Positions 16,724-26,837 of a stretch of DNA of 64,000 bases are shown one piece after another. The stretch comes from an uncultured Flavobacteriaceae bacterium (GTDB lineage Bacteria > Bacteroidota > Bacteroidia > Flavobacteriales > Flavobacteriaceae): contig CALSOZ010000006.1 of the NCBI GenBank assembly GCA_943788095.1, forward strand, positions 1 through 64,000, given 5' to 3'. The translations under genes were made by a program, and so were the position numbers. A model generated the notes under the pieces. The model made no database searches. It was not told where the DNA came from and saw only the letters and a program-made list of their open reading frames with translations. Each line of letters starts with the position of its first letter. Positions within the stretch are counted from its first letter, which is position 1.

Positions 16724-17814
16724 ATGTTCAAACAGGGATTAACCACCTTAGCGCTCCAAAAATTTAAAAGAAGCTTTTGGGGCGTTTTTAGTTTTTGGTT
16801 TATTATCTTTGATGGCCTTCATCTCTGTTTTTGCCTATGTTTTAGCACCTGATGATTCTCAATTTGCCAATCAAATGCATGTGTCAATTCATTCGAAGCA
16901 ACCAGGGTTTAAAGTTCAAATGTTGGTGATTCCAAATCGCCTTAAAAACGGATCAAAATTTTTTTAATCGAGTGTTTTTTGGGAATTCAAATCCACCTAC
17001 CGAAATTCCTATAACAAGATATCAGATCGAAAATAATCAGGTTAGTTATATTGAATACGCTTCAGAAGGGCTTGAAGGGTTGGAGAAACGTATTAACTTT
17101 CCCTCAGAAATAGCCTCTTCGTTACGACCTTATGTGATTTCAAAAACATTTTATTTTGGAACAGATAAATATGGAAGAGATCTTCTCAGTCGAATTTTAG
17201 TTGGGGCTCGAATTTCATTTTCAATTGGTTTTGTAGCGGTTTTTATTTCACTACTGATTGGGGTGTTGTTGGGAAGTATTGCCGGCTATTTTGGAGGCAA
17301 ATGGGATACACTGATCATGTGGCTCATTAATGTCACTTGGTCCATCCCAACATTGCTTTTGGTAATTGCAATCACACTCGCTTTGGGTAAAGGGTTCTGG
17401 CAAGTCTTTATTGCAGTTGGACTCACCATGTGGGTAGAAGTCGCCCGAATTGTGAGAGGACAGGTGATGAGTGTCAAAGAAATGCAATACGTTACCGCCG
17501 CTGAGGCTTTGGGTTTTTCAGATTTTAGAATCATCCGTAAGCATATTTTACCCAATATTCTCGCGCCAGTGATCGTGATATCTGCCGCAAATTTTGCTGC
17601 GGCAATTCTCATCGAAAGTGGGCTTAGTTTTTTAGGGATTGGTGCACAACCACCAATGTCTAGTTGGGGGGCAATGATTAAAGATCACTATAATTATATC
17701 ATTTTAGGCAAACCCTACTTAGCACTCATTCCTGGGTTCTGTATTATGAGTCTGGTAATGGCATTTATGCTTATTGGCAATACTTTAAGAGACGCCTTAG
17801 ATGTAAAAAATTAA
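16724..17814 (+). pseudogene. Oligopeptide ABC-transporter permease (OppC/DppC-like), two +1 frameshifts
   Basis: Starting at ATG 16724, MFKQGLTTLALQKFKRSFWG reads well, then the frame breaks. One extra T in the run at 16792-16796 and one extra A in the run at 16944-16948 account for everything: removing both gives one 362-codon protein. The rest (from 16972) is an intact BPD_transp_1 permease with about six membrane helices and the EAA loop (AAEALGFSDFRIIRKHILPN), ending in GNTLRDALDVKN. It would be half of a peptide-import pore in the inner membrane. No OppB or ATPase gene is nearby. Both lesions are in homopolymers, so sequencing error is plausible. Confidence 0.85.
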
Positions 17815-18353
17815 GGGGTTATTTCTGGCGGAAACTTACCTAATATAGAAGACACAAATGAGTTGATTCTTTCCTCTTTATGTTTGACGGATTGTGTTAA
17901 ATAGCCTGCGCCAATGCCTTGCCAAATAAGTTCTTTTCGTTTTGCATCAATTAAATCAATATATAATGTTCCTTGGGAGGAATTGGACACATTAAATTGA
18001 GTCCCAAAAAATGGACCTCCACCCCAGCCCCAGCCCCAACCGTAGCCAAAACCTCCAAAACTATTATTATAGACATTGACTTGTTGTTTTTCTTTGGTGA
18101 AAAAGTTGACAAGTAAATCAGGGGTCTCAGATTTCGTGAATCCTTTTTCAAGGAGTGTGGTTTCAAGGGCGCGTAAAATACGACGCTTATCTAGGTCACT
18201 AATTTCTGCTCGATCGACACCGTCTTTTAGGAATCCAAACGTTTTGTAAGTATTAAATTGAGTCGTTTTGTCATAGTCTGTTACAACTCTTACGGATTGA
18301 CAGGATGTTAAAAAAAGAAGGGCGATTATTAATGAGTGTATTTTAGTTTTCAT
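17811..18353 (-). CDS. DUF4136-family lipoprotein
   Basis: A 180-residue lipoprotein: signal peptide MKTKIHSLIIALLFLTSC with lipobox Cys, then TDYDKTTQFNTYKTFGFL typical of DUF4136, a Gly/Trp-rich loop (GFGYGWGWGWGGGPFFG, residues ~102-118) and the C-terminal QSVKHKEERINSFVSSIL. DUF4136 proteins are envelope lipoproteins of unknown function. The stop codon overlaps the end of the convergent permease gene by four bases. Confidence 0.85.
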   Translation of the reverse strand: MKTKIHSLIIALLFLTSCQSVRVVTDYDKTTQFNTYKTFGFLKDGVDRAEISDLDKRRILRALETTLLEKGFTKSETPDLLVNFFTKEKQQVNVYNNSFGGFGYGWGWGWGGGPFFGTQFNVSNSSQGTLYIDLIDAKRKELIWQGIGAGYLTQSVKHKEERINSFVSSILGKFPPEITP

Positions 18354-18387
18354 TTCTTTATGTTTATCGGTTATTTTTTTCTTGTGT

Positions 18388-20388
18388 TTATAGTTTTTTT
18401 AAAAGCGTTTCGTCAACGCTGTTTGGGATTGTTATTTTAAGAAGCGGTTCGGAAGCCATCGCACGTTTGATGGCAAAAATAGCGCCTTCATTCCGAGCCC
18501 AATTTCGTCGGGCAATACCATTATTGACATCCCAAAACAACATGGATTTTAAGCGTCTTTCAGCTTCTGATGTACCATCAATAACCATACCAAAGCCACC
18601 ATTTATGACCTCGCCCCAGCCAACACCACCGCCATTATGGATGCTCACCCAAGTCGCCCCTCGAAAGCTATCTCCAATTACATTTTGAATGGCCATGTCT
18701 GCTGTAAATTGAGAGCCATCATGGATATTGCTGGTTTCTCTGTATGGAGAGTCTGTTCCTGAGACATCGTGGTGATCCCGTCCCAAGATCATCAGGCCAA
18801 TCTCTTTGTTTTCAATGGCTTTATTAAATGCTTCTGCAATTTTCATTCGACCTTCGGCATCGGCATATAAAATACGAGCCTGAGATCCAACTACCAATTT
18901 GTGCTTTTTTGCACCTTTAATCCACTGAATATTATCGGTCATCTGTTGCTGAATCTCTTTTGGCGATTCTTTTTTAAGTGCCTCTAAAACCTTGCAGGCG
19001 ATTGCATCAGTTTTATCGAGATCTTCTGGGTTTCCAGAAGCACACACCCATCGAAATGGACCAAACCCATAGTCAAAACACATAGGCCCCATTATATCCT
19101 GAACATAACTCGGGTATTTAAAATCTATTCCATTTTCAGCCATAATATCGGCACCCGCACGTGAAGCTTCTAGAAGAAACGCATTTCCATAATCAAAAAA
19201 ATAGGTGCCTTTATCCGTGTGTTTTTGAACAATCGCCGCATGACGTCGCAACGATATTTTTACATTTTCTTTGAAAAGATCCGGATCAGCCCCCATCATG
19301 GCGTTGGCCTCTTCGTAGCTCATTCCAGCAGGATAATATCCACCAGCCCATGGATTGTGAAGGGAGGTTTGATCGCTTCCTAAATCTATATGAATCTCAG
19401 CCGTGTAAAATTCTTCCCACACATCGACCACGTTTCCCAGATAGGCTAGAGACACCACTTCTTTTTCCATTTTTGCTTTTCGAACACGATTTACAAGCGA
19501 TTTTAAATCGGTAAACACTTCATCAACCCAACCTTGTGAATGGCGGGTGTAAAGCGCTTTTGCATTGACTTCAGCGCAAACAGTAATACACCCTGCAATG
19601 TTGCCTGCTTTTGGTTGCGCGCCACTCATGCCGCCTAAGCCTGCTGTTAAAAAGATATTTCCTTTAGGCGATTTTTTTATTTTTCTAAAGGCATTGAGCA
19701 CCGTGATTGTGGTTCCATGAACAATGCCCTGAGGTCCGATATACATATAACTGCCAGCTGTCATTTGACCATATTGAGAGACGCCTAAGGCATTAAATTT
19801 TTCCCAATCATCCGGTTTTGAATAATTTGGAATGACCATGCCATTGCTGACCACTACTCTAGGAGCTTCTTTATGAGACGGAAAAAGTCCCATGGGATGC
19901 CCGGAATACATGACCAAAGTTTGAGTGTCAGTCATTTGAGATAAATACTGCATCGTGAGGCGGTATTGTGCCCAATTTGAAAACACACTCCCATTTCCTC
20001 CGTAGGTAATTAATTCGTGTGGGTGCTGCGCGATTGCATCATCCAAATTATTTTGAATCATTAACATGATAGCAGCAGCTTGCTTACTTTTTGCTGGATA
20101 GTCATCTATGGGGCGAGCTACAATTTTATGAGTAGGTCGAAAGCGATACATATAAATTCTACCATAATCATCCAACTCTTTTTTAAATTCTTCAATAAGG
20201 ATTGCATGGTGCTTTTTATCAAAATACCGCAAGGCATTTTTTAAAGCCAATTTAGTCTCCTCAGAACTTAAAATCGATTTACGTTTTGGAGCATGGTTAT
20301 AGTTGCGATCATACATCCGTTTTGGCGGTAATGTCGCTGGAATTCCTTCTCGAATTTCACTTTCAAATGTAGGTTCGGTTGTGCTCAA
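18388..20388 (-). CDS. hutU: Urocanate hydratase
   Basis: A 666-residue urocanase, the second enzyme of histidine degradation (urocanate to imidazolone propionate, with tightly bound NAD). Clear motifs: TYGGNGSVFSNWAQYRLTM, MYSGHPMGLFPSH, NVFLTAGLGGMSGAQPKA-like sequence, PSYVQDIMGPMCFDYGFGPF with the active-site CASGNP that follows, and GRDHHDVSGTDSPYRET. It is about 110 residues longer than the ~555-residue enterobacterial form, as usual for the Bacteroidota type. No hutH, hutI or hutG is visible in the window. It lies 11 bp downstream of a small DUF5522-like gene on the same strand. Confidence 0.96.
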   Translation of the reverse strand: MSTTEPTFESEIREGIPATLPPKRMYDRNYNHAPKRKSILSSEETKLALKNALRYFDKKHHAILIEEFKKELDDYGRIYMYRFRPTHKIVARPIDDYPAKSKQAAAIMLMIQNNLDDAIAQHPHELITYGGNGSVFSNWAQYRLTMQYLSQMTDTQTLVMYSGHPMGLFPSHKEAPRVVVSNGMVIPNYSKPDDWEKFNALGVSQYGQMTAGSYMYIGPQGIVHGTTITVLNAFRKIKKSPKGNIFLTAGLGGMSGAQPKAGNIAGCITVCAEVNAKALYTRHSQGWVDEVFTDLKSLVNRVRKAKMEKEVVSLAYLGNVVDVWEEFYTAEIHIDLGSDQTSLHNPWAGGYYPAGMSYEEANAMMGADPDLFKENVKISLRRHAAIVQKHTDKGTYFFDYGNAFLLEASRAGADIMAENGIDFKYPSYVQDIMGPMCFDYGFGPFRWVCASGNPEDLDKTDAIACKVLEALKKESPKEIQQQMTDNIQWIKGAKKHKLVVGSQARILYADAEGRMKIAEAFNKAIENKEIGLMILGRDHHDVSGTDSPYRETSNIHDGSQFTADMAIQNVIGDSFRGATWVSIHNGGGVGWGEVINGGFGMVIDGTSEAERRLKSMLFWDVNNGIARRNWARNEGAIFAIKRAMASEPLLKITIPNSVDETLLKKL

Positions 20389-20399
20389 TATGATTCGTT

Positions 20400-20555
20400 T
20401 TATCTGTTAGTTTGGGTGTTATAACCATATGGACAATGTTTGCACCCACTCTCACAACAATAGCCACGTTTGAGGTGGTATTGTTCGGTAAAACAACGGT
20501 ATCCTTCTGGAGTTAAGTAGAAATCGCCTTCTTCAATTGGAACGTGTTTTTTCAT
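20400..20555 (-). CDS. Small Cys-rich DUF5522-type protein
   Basis: A 51-residue protein (MKKHVPIEEGDFYLTPEGYR, then a cysteine cluster GYCCESGCKHCPYGY). Four cysteines in CCxxxCxxC suggest a metal or Fe-S site; it matches what I know as DUF5522, function unknown. I chose ATG 20555: an upstream ATG at 20585 would put the -7 box TATATTTG (20562-20569, minus) inside the gene. It precedes hutU by 11 bp and is likely co-transcribed. Confidence 0.75.
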   Translation of the reverse strand: MKKHVPIEEGDFYLTPEGYRCFTEQYHLKRGYCCESGCKHCPYGYNTQTNR

Positions 20556-20561
20556 ACCTAA

Positions 20562-20569
20562 CAAATATA
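20562..20569 (-). promoter_or_regulatory. -7 promoter box for the DUF5522-hutU unit
   Basis: Minus-strand TATATTTG, a perfect TAnnTTTG match, six bases before the chosen start codon, implying a very short or absent leader. Confidence 0.5.
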
Positions 20570-20676
20570 ATGTAATTTTTGACAAACAATTTAATCTCGT
20601 GTTTTTGCTTTATCGTAAGTGTCTTGATTAAAATCAGTAAAGTATTTAGTATTTTTACATTCTAGTTTATATCGCA

Positions 20677-21567
20677 ATGTTAACCATTCATACGTTAGAA
20701 AATATTCGTTTAAATGCTCAAGTTTCTTTGAAGCCAGAGTATTTGATTCACCCTGCGGTTTCTGGAAACAAATACAGAAAATTAAAGTATAATTTACAAA
20801 AAGTAAAGTCCGAAAATTATCAAGGAATTCTCACGTTTGGGGGGGCGTTTTCAAATCATATTGCAGCGACTGCCGCGCAGGACAGGCCTTAAACATCCCA
20901 ACCGTTGGAATTATTAGAGGAGAGGAATTAGCCTCTAAAATCGATCAAAACCCAACACTTCGCTATGCGAAATCCTGTGGAATGCATTTAGAATTTGTAT
21001 CGCGATCTGCCTATAAAGATAAAACCACAACAGAATATTTAAAGACGCTTTTGGAAGTGTATAAAAATTTTTACATCATTCCTGAAGGTGGCACCAATGC
21101 TCTCGCCATAAAAGGTTGTCAAGAAATCCTCACGGAAACAGACCAGCGGTTTGATTTGATCTGTTGTGCAGTTGGCACTGGAGGCACCATGGCGGGGCTT
21201 ATAAATTCGAGTGTGCCCTCCCAAAAAATTATTGGATTTCCAGCCTTGAAAGGCGAGTTTTTTAAACGAAGATATTTGTAAATTCGCAACACAATCCAAT
21301 TGGGAGTTGTGGGAAGCCTATCATTTTGGTGGGTATGCCAAAGTGGATTCAAAGTTAATTACATTTATGAATAATTTTAAAACTACCTACAACATTCCAT
21401 TAGATCCCGTGTATACCGCAAAAATGATGTATGGTATTTTTGATGCAATTCAAACGGGTCAAATTCCAAAAGACGCCAAAGTATTGGCCATTCACACCGG
21501 AGGATTGCAAGGGATTGAGGGAATGAATTTAAGGTTGAAACAAAAACAATTACAAACTATAGTTTAG
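20677..21567 (+). pseudogene. PLP-dependent D-cysteine desulfhydrase / ACC deaminase-like protein, two frameshifts
   Basis: MLTIHTLENIRLNAQVSLKP and HPAVSGNKYRKLKYNL (PLP lysine in SGNKYRK) start a tryptophan-synthase-beta-fold enzyme; TFGGAFSNHIAATAA is the family's substrate motif. A missing base near 20875-20878 and one extra T in the six-T run at 21258-21263 break the frame. Correcting both gives a 296-residue protein continuing GQALNIPTVGIIRGEELAS, then CAVGTGGTMAG (phosphate loop), and ending at 21567. Family members deaminate ACC or desulfurate D-cysteine; the exact substrate is unknown. No residues look degenerate, so these could be sequencing errors. Confidence 0.85.
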
Positions 21568-21569
21568 AT

Positions 21570-22323
21570 ATGAAACGTATTATTATTTTTATTTTTCTTG
21601 TGCCTATTAGTCACGAGTTGTGGATCGAGACGAAAGGCTAAGCAACGCAAATCCACTCCAAAAGTAGTGGTGACGAAACCTTCAAAAAAGACTCCAGTTA
21701 TCAATTCGACACTCGACTATATTTCATATTTTAAAGAATCAGCTGTCAACGAAATGCGATTGTATGATATTCCTGCGAGTATTACTTTGGCACAAGGAAT
21801 CTTAGAATCGGGCTCTGGAAAAGGCCGTTTGGCGCGCGATGCCAATAATCATTTTGGAATCAAGTGTCATGAATGGACAGGTCCACGCGTTTATCACGAT
21901 GACGATAAAGATCAAGAGTGTTTTAGAAAGTATAAAGATCCGAGCCAATCTTTTAGAGATCATTCGGAATTTTTAGCCAATCGCAAACGCTATGAGGGCT
22001 TGTTTAAATTAAAAAAAGATGATTATAAAGGATGGGCCAAAGGCCTTCGTAAAGCAGGCTATGCGACCGATCCAAAATATCCTCAAAAACTGATTAGCTT
22101 GATAGAGCGTTATCAACTATATAAATTTGATACTAAAACTAAAAATAGACGCACCGAAAAACAAGCGTCAACCTATACAATTCGTCATACCGTTCGAAAA
22201 GGAGATACGCTGTATTCACTTTCAAAATTATACAATACCACGGTAGATGCCATAAAACAACAAAATAATCTGAAATCTATAGAGTTAAGCATCGGGCAGC
22301 AACTTAAAATTTCTTCAAACTAA
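21570..22323 (+). pseudogene. Peptidoglycan hydrolase lipoprotein (glucosaminidase + LysM), frameshift in signal peptide
   Basis: The natural start is ATG 21570, two bases after the previous stop: MKRIIIFIFL, then one extra G at about 21600, after which the reading continues CLLVTSCGSRRKAK with a perfect lipobox. Without that base the protein is 250 residues. It contains a GH73-type glucosaminidase domain (residues ~45-185; ITLAQGILESGSGKGRLA with the catalytic Glu, and NNHFGIKCHEW) and a C-terminal LysM repeat (HTVRKGDTLYSLSKLYNT) that binds peptidoglycan. It should act as an outer-membrane-anchored wall hydrolase. If the shift is real, translation might only start internally at TTG 21598, losing the signal. 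Confidence 0.85.
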
Positions 22324-22327
22324 TTTC

Positions 22328-23614
22328 ATGAGATACCAACGCAGCAGTCAATTATTTAAAGCCGCTTCGGCTGTTATTCCTGGAGGGGTTAATTCACCAG
22401 TTCGTGCTTTTAAAGCCGTGGGCGGGACACCCGTTTTTGTATCTAAAGCAAAGGGCGCTTATTTATATGATGCCGATGGGAATCGTCTTATTGATTACAT
22501 CAATTCTTGGGGCCCCATGATTTTGGGTCATGCGTATCCACCCGTAATTGAAGCCGTCATCGAAAAAGCCCAACTAGGAACCTCTTTTGGCATGCCAACC
22601 GAAATTGAAACTAAAATTGCAGAATTGGCCGTTTCGATGGTTCCAAATATTGATCAAATTCGATTTGTAAACTCTGGAACTGAGGCCTGTATGAGTGCCG
22701 TGCGATTGGCACGTGGATTTACAGGGAAAGAAAAAATCATCAAATTTGCAGGATGCTATCATGGGCATTCGGATTCTTTTTTGATTCAAGCAGGGAGTGG
22801 AGCAGTCACGTTTGGAAGTCCAAACAGTCCGGGTGTGACGGAAGGGACCGCTAAAGACACCCTTTTAGCGCCTTATAATAACTTAGAAGCCGTTGCTGCT
22901 ATTTTTGAAGCTAACCCTTCAGAAATCGCTTGTATTATTGTGGAGCCTGTTGCTGGTAACATGGGGTGTATTCCACCACAATCTGGATTTTTGGAAGGTT
23001 TAAGAGCGTTGTGTGATGCCCATCAAGCGGTTTTGATTTTCGATGAGGTCATGACTGGTTTTCGATTGGCTCGAGGCGGAGTTCAAGAACTCTATGGGGT
23101 GAATGCAGATATCGTATGTTTTGGAAAAGTGATTGGTGGTGGTTTGCCAGTGGGGGCTTTTGCTGCCCGTTACGAAATTATGGCACATTTAGCGCCTTTG
23201 GGACCCGTATATCAGGCAGGAACCTTGAGTGGAAATCCTTTAGCGATGGCGGCAGGCTATGCCATGCTTCAAGCCTTAGAATCGGATGCTGAGGTTTTTG
23301 ACCGACTGGCGCAGAAAACAGCCTATTTACACCAAGGAATTTCAAAAACTTTAAAGGAGCATCAAATTACGCATACAATTAATAGAATTGGATCTATGAT
23401 ATCAGTACATTTTTCTGAGACTCCAGTGGTCGATTTTGAAACGGCTGCAGAAGGAAATAATGAGCGTTTTAAAACCTTTTTTCACGGGCTTTTGAATGCA
23501 GGAATTTATATTGCTCCCAGCGCTTTTGAAACTTGGTTTATTACGGATGCTTTAACGTATGAAGATTTGGATGAAACGATTGCGGCGGTTGCTAAAATTG
23601 CGCCAAGCTTATAA
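22328..23614 (+). CDS. hemL: Glutamate-1-semialdehyde 2,1-aminomutase
   Basis: A 428-residue class III aminotransferase-fold enzyme of the C5 pathway, converting glutamate-1-semialdehyde to 5-aminolevulinate for haem. N-terminal [18 protein letters not shown] is diagnostic; further [46 protein letters not shown], and the PLP lysine in [18 protein letters not shown]. Length is normal. It starts 4 bp after the glucosaminidase lipoprotein gene and overlaps the convergent phosphatidyltransferase by six bases. Confidence 0.97.
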   Translation: MRYQRSSQLFKAASAVIPGGVNSPVRAFKAVGGTPVFVSKAKGAYLYDADGNRLIDYINSWGPMILGHAYPPVIEAVIEKAQLGTSFGMPTEIETKIAELAVSMVPNIDQIRFVNSGTEACMSAVRLARGFTGKEKIIKFAGCYHGHSDSFLIQAGSGAVTFGSPNSPGVTEGTAKDTLLAPYNNLEAVAAIFEANPSEIACIIVEPVAGNMGCIPPQSGFLEGLRALCDAHQAVLIFDEVMTGFRLARGGVQELYGVNADIVCFGKVIGGGLPVGAFAARYEIMAHLAPLGPVYQAGTLSGNPLAMAAGYAMLQALESDAEVFDRLAQKTAYLHQGISKTLKEHQITHTINRIGSMISVHFSETPVVDFETAAEGNNERFKTFFHGLLNAGIYIAPSAFETWFITDALTYEDLDETIAAVAKIAPSL

Positions 23615-24382
23615 TGGTTTTAGGATCAATTTTCGAATGCCAACAAAAACCAGAATTAAGGCGGAGTAGCCAATAAAAAATGGAATGACATACGCTTCGA
23701 GTTTCAACGCTAACATGGCTGCCATAAACAAAAGTTGGAATCCGAGTCCGTACATGGACACAAGCGTCATGAACCACTTTGGAAAAGGCGGGCTGTCACT
23801 TGCGTTTTTGTCCATATAATACATGATTTTGTCAAAGGTGATGTATAAAATATCGTAGATTTTATAAAATATATTCACGGTTCGTTGGCTCTCGCCTTTG
23901 AGTGCTTTTGGAGCGGCATCTTCAAAGATTCGACTGGTAGAATCCCCTTCAACTGCATTTCTTAAAATGACATAATAATAGTTATAGACTGTCCCTTGAA
24001 GTTGTATCCCAAAAAACGCGATTAACATCAACACAATAGAGCCATTACTAATGTGCCAAAAGGCTAATAAAAAACAAAAATTAAGTATAAAATCAGCAAT
24101 AGAATCATAATACCTACCTGTATAGGAAGGGGTGTTTTTTAAACGTGATAATTCACCATCAGCGGCATCTAAAACAGATTTTAAAATGATGAAAAATGCG
24201 GCCGTTTTATAGTAACCATTGAGCATACATCCTATAGCAATGAGTCCCGCAACAATAAACAGGGTTGTGACATGAATTGGCGTAAAATGGGTGTGTTTGA
24301 GTTGGTTCGCAATCCAATGACCTCCACGACGACCATAGTCCGATAAATCTAAAAACTGATATTGTTTTGGAAGTTTTGCCAT
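23609..24382 (-). CDS. CDP-alcohol phosphatidyltransferase family protein
   Basis: A 257-residue integral membrane enzyme with the family motif DxxDGxxxR-x8-GxxxDxxxD seen in [14 protein letters not shown] followed by [10 protein letters not shown] (Asp residues coordinate the metal pair). About six hydrophobic helices. Members transfer a phosphatidyl group from CDP-diacylglycerol, or the CDP-alcohol moiety, to an alcohol acceptor; acceptor not determinable. A TACCTTTG -7 box (24420-24427, minus) lies 37 bp upstream. The start at 24382 ([13 protein letters not shown]) is well placed. Confidence 0.87.
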   Translation of the reverse strand: MAKLPKQYQFLDLSDYGRRGGHWIANQLKHTHFTPIHVTTLFIVAGLIAIGCMLNGYYKTAAFFIILKSVLDAADGELSRLKNTPSYTGRYYDSIADFILNFCFLLAFWHISNGSIVLMLIAFFGIQLQGTVYNYYYVILRNAVEGDSTSRIFEDAAPKALKGESQRTVNIFYKIYDILYITFDKIMYYMDKNASDSPPFPKWFMTLVSMYGLGFQLLFMAAMLALKLEAYVIPFFIGYSALILVFVGIRKLILKPL

Positions 24383-24419
24383 TCCAGCTGGTTGAAAATT
24401 GGTTGATTATATAAGCTTG

Positions 24420-24427
24420 CAAAGGTA
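24420..24427 (-). promoter_or_regulatory. -7 promoter box for the CDP-alcohol phosphatidyltransferase gene
   Basis: Minus-strand TACCTTTG fits TAnnTTTG and lies in the intergenic region at a suitable distance; no clear -33. Confidence 0.45.
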
Positions 24428-24659
24428 CAATCATTTTTTGGATTTTAATTTGTGATTGTATTTGATAGAATATAGCGCTAAAATGGATAGACATCCATAA
24501 TCATATTCCGTTTTTATCTGAATTGTTATCAGGTTTTTTATACTCAATTTCTTTCAGGACTATCATCAATCATCCAAAACAATTCCTATGTGAGCATTAG
24601 TTGTTTTTAAAAAGGTATATATTTGTGAGCTTACAATTTTGGTGTGTTTATATTTAGAA

Positions 24660-25346
24660 ATGACGTCTTTAGAAAAAAAATTAAAAAATCCTGTTTGGTA
24701 CTCCTTAAAAGAGACACATAAAAAATTTAGAATCGAATATGATGGGGTTCTGTTTTACCATCCAGACATTTGTATTTTCGGATCTTTTTACGATGCTTCT
24801 AAAACCCGTACAGCTTCAAATGAATATTCAAAAACTGTTAAAAATTTCTTTTTAGTGTCAGAAAACCAAACACCTATCATAGATTCAAATACGACTGTTT
24901 TAGAAAAAAAAATTGAAGGTTGCCAAATGGTTTTAGAACATCTGAATCCAGTTGAAATGACCGAAAAAATTGTACTGCTTACTGAGAAACACATTGATGA
25001 AGTTTATGATTTAATTCGGTTGGTTATGCCGGGTTTTTATCGAAAAAGAGGCTTTGAAATGGGGCAATTTTTTGGCATCTTTAAAAATGAGCAGCTAATT
25101 GCTATTTCTGGACAACGGATGCAAGCCAACGATTTTATAGAAGTGAGCTCAGTGGTGACACATCCAGATCATACTCGTAAAGGCTATGCCAAACAACTCA
25201 TTGCACATACGACAAAAGAGATTTTAAAAGAGAACAAACTACCTATTCTACATACCAATAAAGGAAATACAGCCATTCCTCTTTACGAAAAATTAGGTTT
25301 TAAGTATACCCGTGACATGAACTGGTGGCTCTACTGTAAGAAATGA
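24660..25346 (+). CDS. GNAT-family N-acetyltransferase (FR47-like)
   Basis: A 228-residue protein with an N-terminal ~110-residue region lacking recognised motifs and a C-terminal GNAT domain: EVSSVVTHPDHTRKGYAKQLI carries the acetyl-CoA pyrophosphate loop (RKGYAK, the R/QxxGxG/A motif) and NTAIPLYEKLGFKYTRDMNW is the classic C-terminal FR47 signature. Acceptor unknown. I start at ATG 24660 (MTSLEKK); a TATATTTG box at 24618-24625 lies 34 bp upstream, whereas in-frame TTG further up would overlap the leader. Confidence 0.87.
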   Translation: MTSLEKKLKNPVWYSLKETHKKFRIEYDGVLFYHPDICIFGSFYDASKTRTASNEYSKTVKNFFLVSENQTPIIDSNTTVLEKKIEGCQMVLEHLNPVEMTEKIVLLTEKHIDEVYDLIRLVMPGFYRKRGFEMGQFFGIFKNEQLIAISGQRMQANDFIEVSSVVTHPDHTRKGYAKQLIAHTTKEILKENKLPILHTNKGNTAIPLYEKLGFKYTRDMNWWLYCKK

Positions 25347-25376
25347 TTTTTTCTTTAAAGGAACTTCATTTTTCAA

Positions 25377-26837
25377 CTAGATATTTCTATTGAAATACTG
25401 ATTGATCCCAGCAGAATCGAATTTAAATGACGTGTTGTTTTCTGATTTATCTAATTTATTATGGATAGTTAAGCCCCACAAAACCAGCTCCATACAAAAC
25501 ACCTGATCTTCGTCACTTAATTTAGAGGCGTTTTCTTCCACGAAGGTCACTAACGGTTTTACTGACTTAAGATTGGTATAGAATTCATCATCTGTATCCG
25601 TGTAATTCAATTCAAGAAAGTTGTCATCAAACCAATGAATCAAGTCGGAATAAGGGGTTTTAAGACCTTCTTTTTCGAGTTTTGAAATACGTGGAAAGAG
25701 CATGTCAAACTGTGCCATCACTGCGCTATCAATAAGTAGTTTAGCGACTTCGTCAGCACCTTCTTGTTCGCCTTCATATACCAATTCAATTTTACCAGTG
25801 ATAGACGGAATAATAGACATAAAATCTACCAATCGAATGGTCGTTTTCGCAGCGTCTTTTTCAATCAATCGTAATTTTGCGGCCGCCATAAGGTTTTCCA
25901 TCGCACTGATCGTTAGACGCGCACTCACGCCACTTTTGGCATCGACATATTCGCTTTTTCGTGCTGTGAAGGCCACTTCTTCCAAAAGATCTTTGGCCAA
26001 GTCAGGAACTCGAATACTCAATTTATCGTCTTTGGAAATATTGGCTTCCTGTTCTGTAATTTCTCGAGCCAGTGCAATTGATTTTGGATAGTGTGTGAAA
26101 ATTTGAGATCCAATTCGGTCTTTTAAAGGCGTTACAATACTCCCTCGATTGGTGTAATCTTCGGGGTTTGCGGTAAATACAAATTGAATATCAAGTGGCA
26201 TTCTAAGCTGGAACCCACGTATTTGAATATCCCCTTCTTGTAAAATATTAAACAAAGAAACTTGAATTCGTGCTTGTAAATCTGGGAGCTCGTTTAACAC
26301 AAAGATGCATCGATTGGCTCGGGGAATCATGCCGTAATGCAACACGCGCTCATCGGAATAAGGCAACTTTAAAGTCGCTGCTTTAATCGGGTCGATATCG
26401 CCAATTAAATCCGACACATTCACGTCTGGAGTCGCCAGTTTTTCAAAGAACCGATTGGATCGGTGTACCCATGAAATTGGCGTTTCATCGCCCATTTCGG
26501 CCACTAAATCACGTGCATATTTTGAAATTGGTTGAAAAGGACTGTCGTTGATTTCTGACCCTTTCACAATCGGCATGTAGTCATCGAGCAAATCCACCAT
26601 ACTTCTGGCGATTTTAGTTTTTGCTTGCCCACGTAATCCCAATAAATTAATATGATGCCCAGCGATAATCGCCTTTTTTAATTGAGGCACTACTGTATCT
26701 TCATAGCCATAAAGCCCTTCAAATACAGGTTGCTTCGCTTTGATTCGCGCAATTAAATTTGCCTGAATTTCTTCGTTAATGGTTTGGTCTTTATAATCAG
26801 AATTTTTCAATTCTTTAAAAGTTATTTCTTTGCTCAT
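25377..26837 (-). CDS. MoxR/magnesium-chelatase-I-like AAA+ ATPase
   Basis: A 486-residue AAA+ ATPase of the MoxR-related group. The P-loop is INLLGLRGQAKTKIARSM (residues ~64-80), deviating from the GxxGxGK[ST] consensus by having Ala before the Lys-Thr. Walker B is RCIFVLNELPDLQ, with Asn-Glu in place of Asp-Glu. Then VFTANPEDYTNRGSIVTPLKDR holds sensor 1 and the arginine finger region. The VWA-domain gene upstream overlaps by four bases, a classic MoxR-VWA chaperone pair that may insert metals or assemble complexes. The conserved deviations look family-specific rather than decay. Confidence 0.88.
   Translation of the reverse strand: MSKEITFKELKNSDYKDQTINEEIQANLIARIKAKQPVFEGLYGYEDTVVPQLKKAIIAGHHINLLGLRGQAKTKIARSMVDLLDDYMPIVKGSEINDSPFQPISKYARDLVAEMGDETPISWVHRSNRFFEKLATPDVNVSDLIGDIDPIKAATLKLPYSDERVLHYGMIPRANRCIFVLNELPDLQARIQVSLFNILQEGDIQIRGFQLRMPLDIQFVFTANPEDYTNRGSIVTPLKDRIGSQIFTHYPKSIALAREITEQEANISKDDKLSIRVPDLAKDLLEEVAFTARKSEYVDAKSGVSARLTISAMENLMAAAKLRLIEKDAAKTTIRLVDFMSIIPSITGKIELVYEGEQEGADEVAKLLIDSAVMAQFDMLFPRISKLEKEGLKTPYSDLIHWFDDNFLELNYTDTDDEFYTNLKSVKPLVTFVEENASKLSDEDQVFCMELVLWGLTIHNKLDKSENNTSFKFDSAGINQYFNRNI

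Noticed and set aside
25702..26091. 129-codon frame opposite the MoxR-like ATPase
   Set aside because: Antisense shadow of a conserved AAA+ domain with no own start signal or motif.
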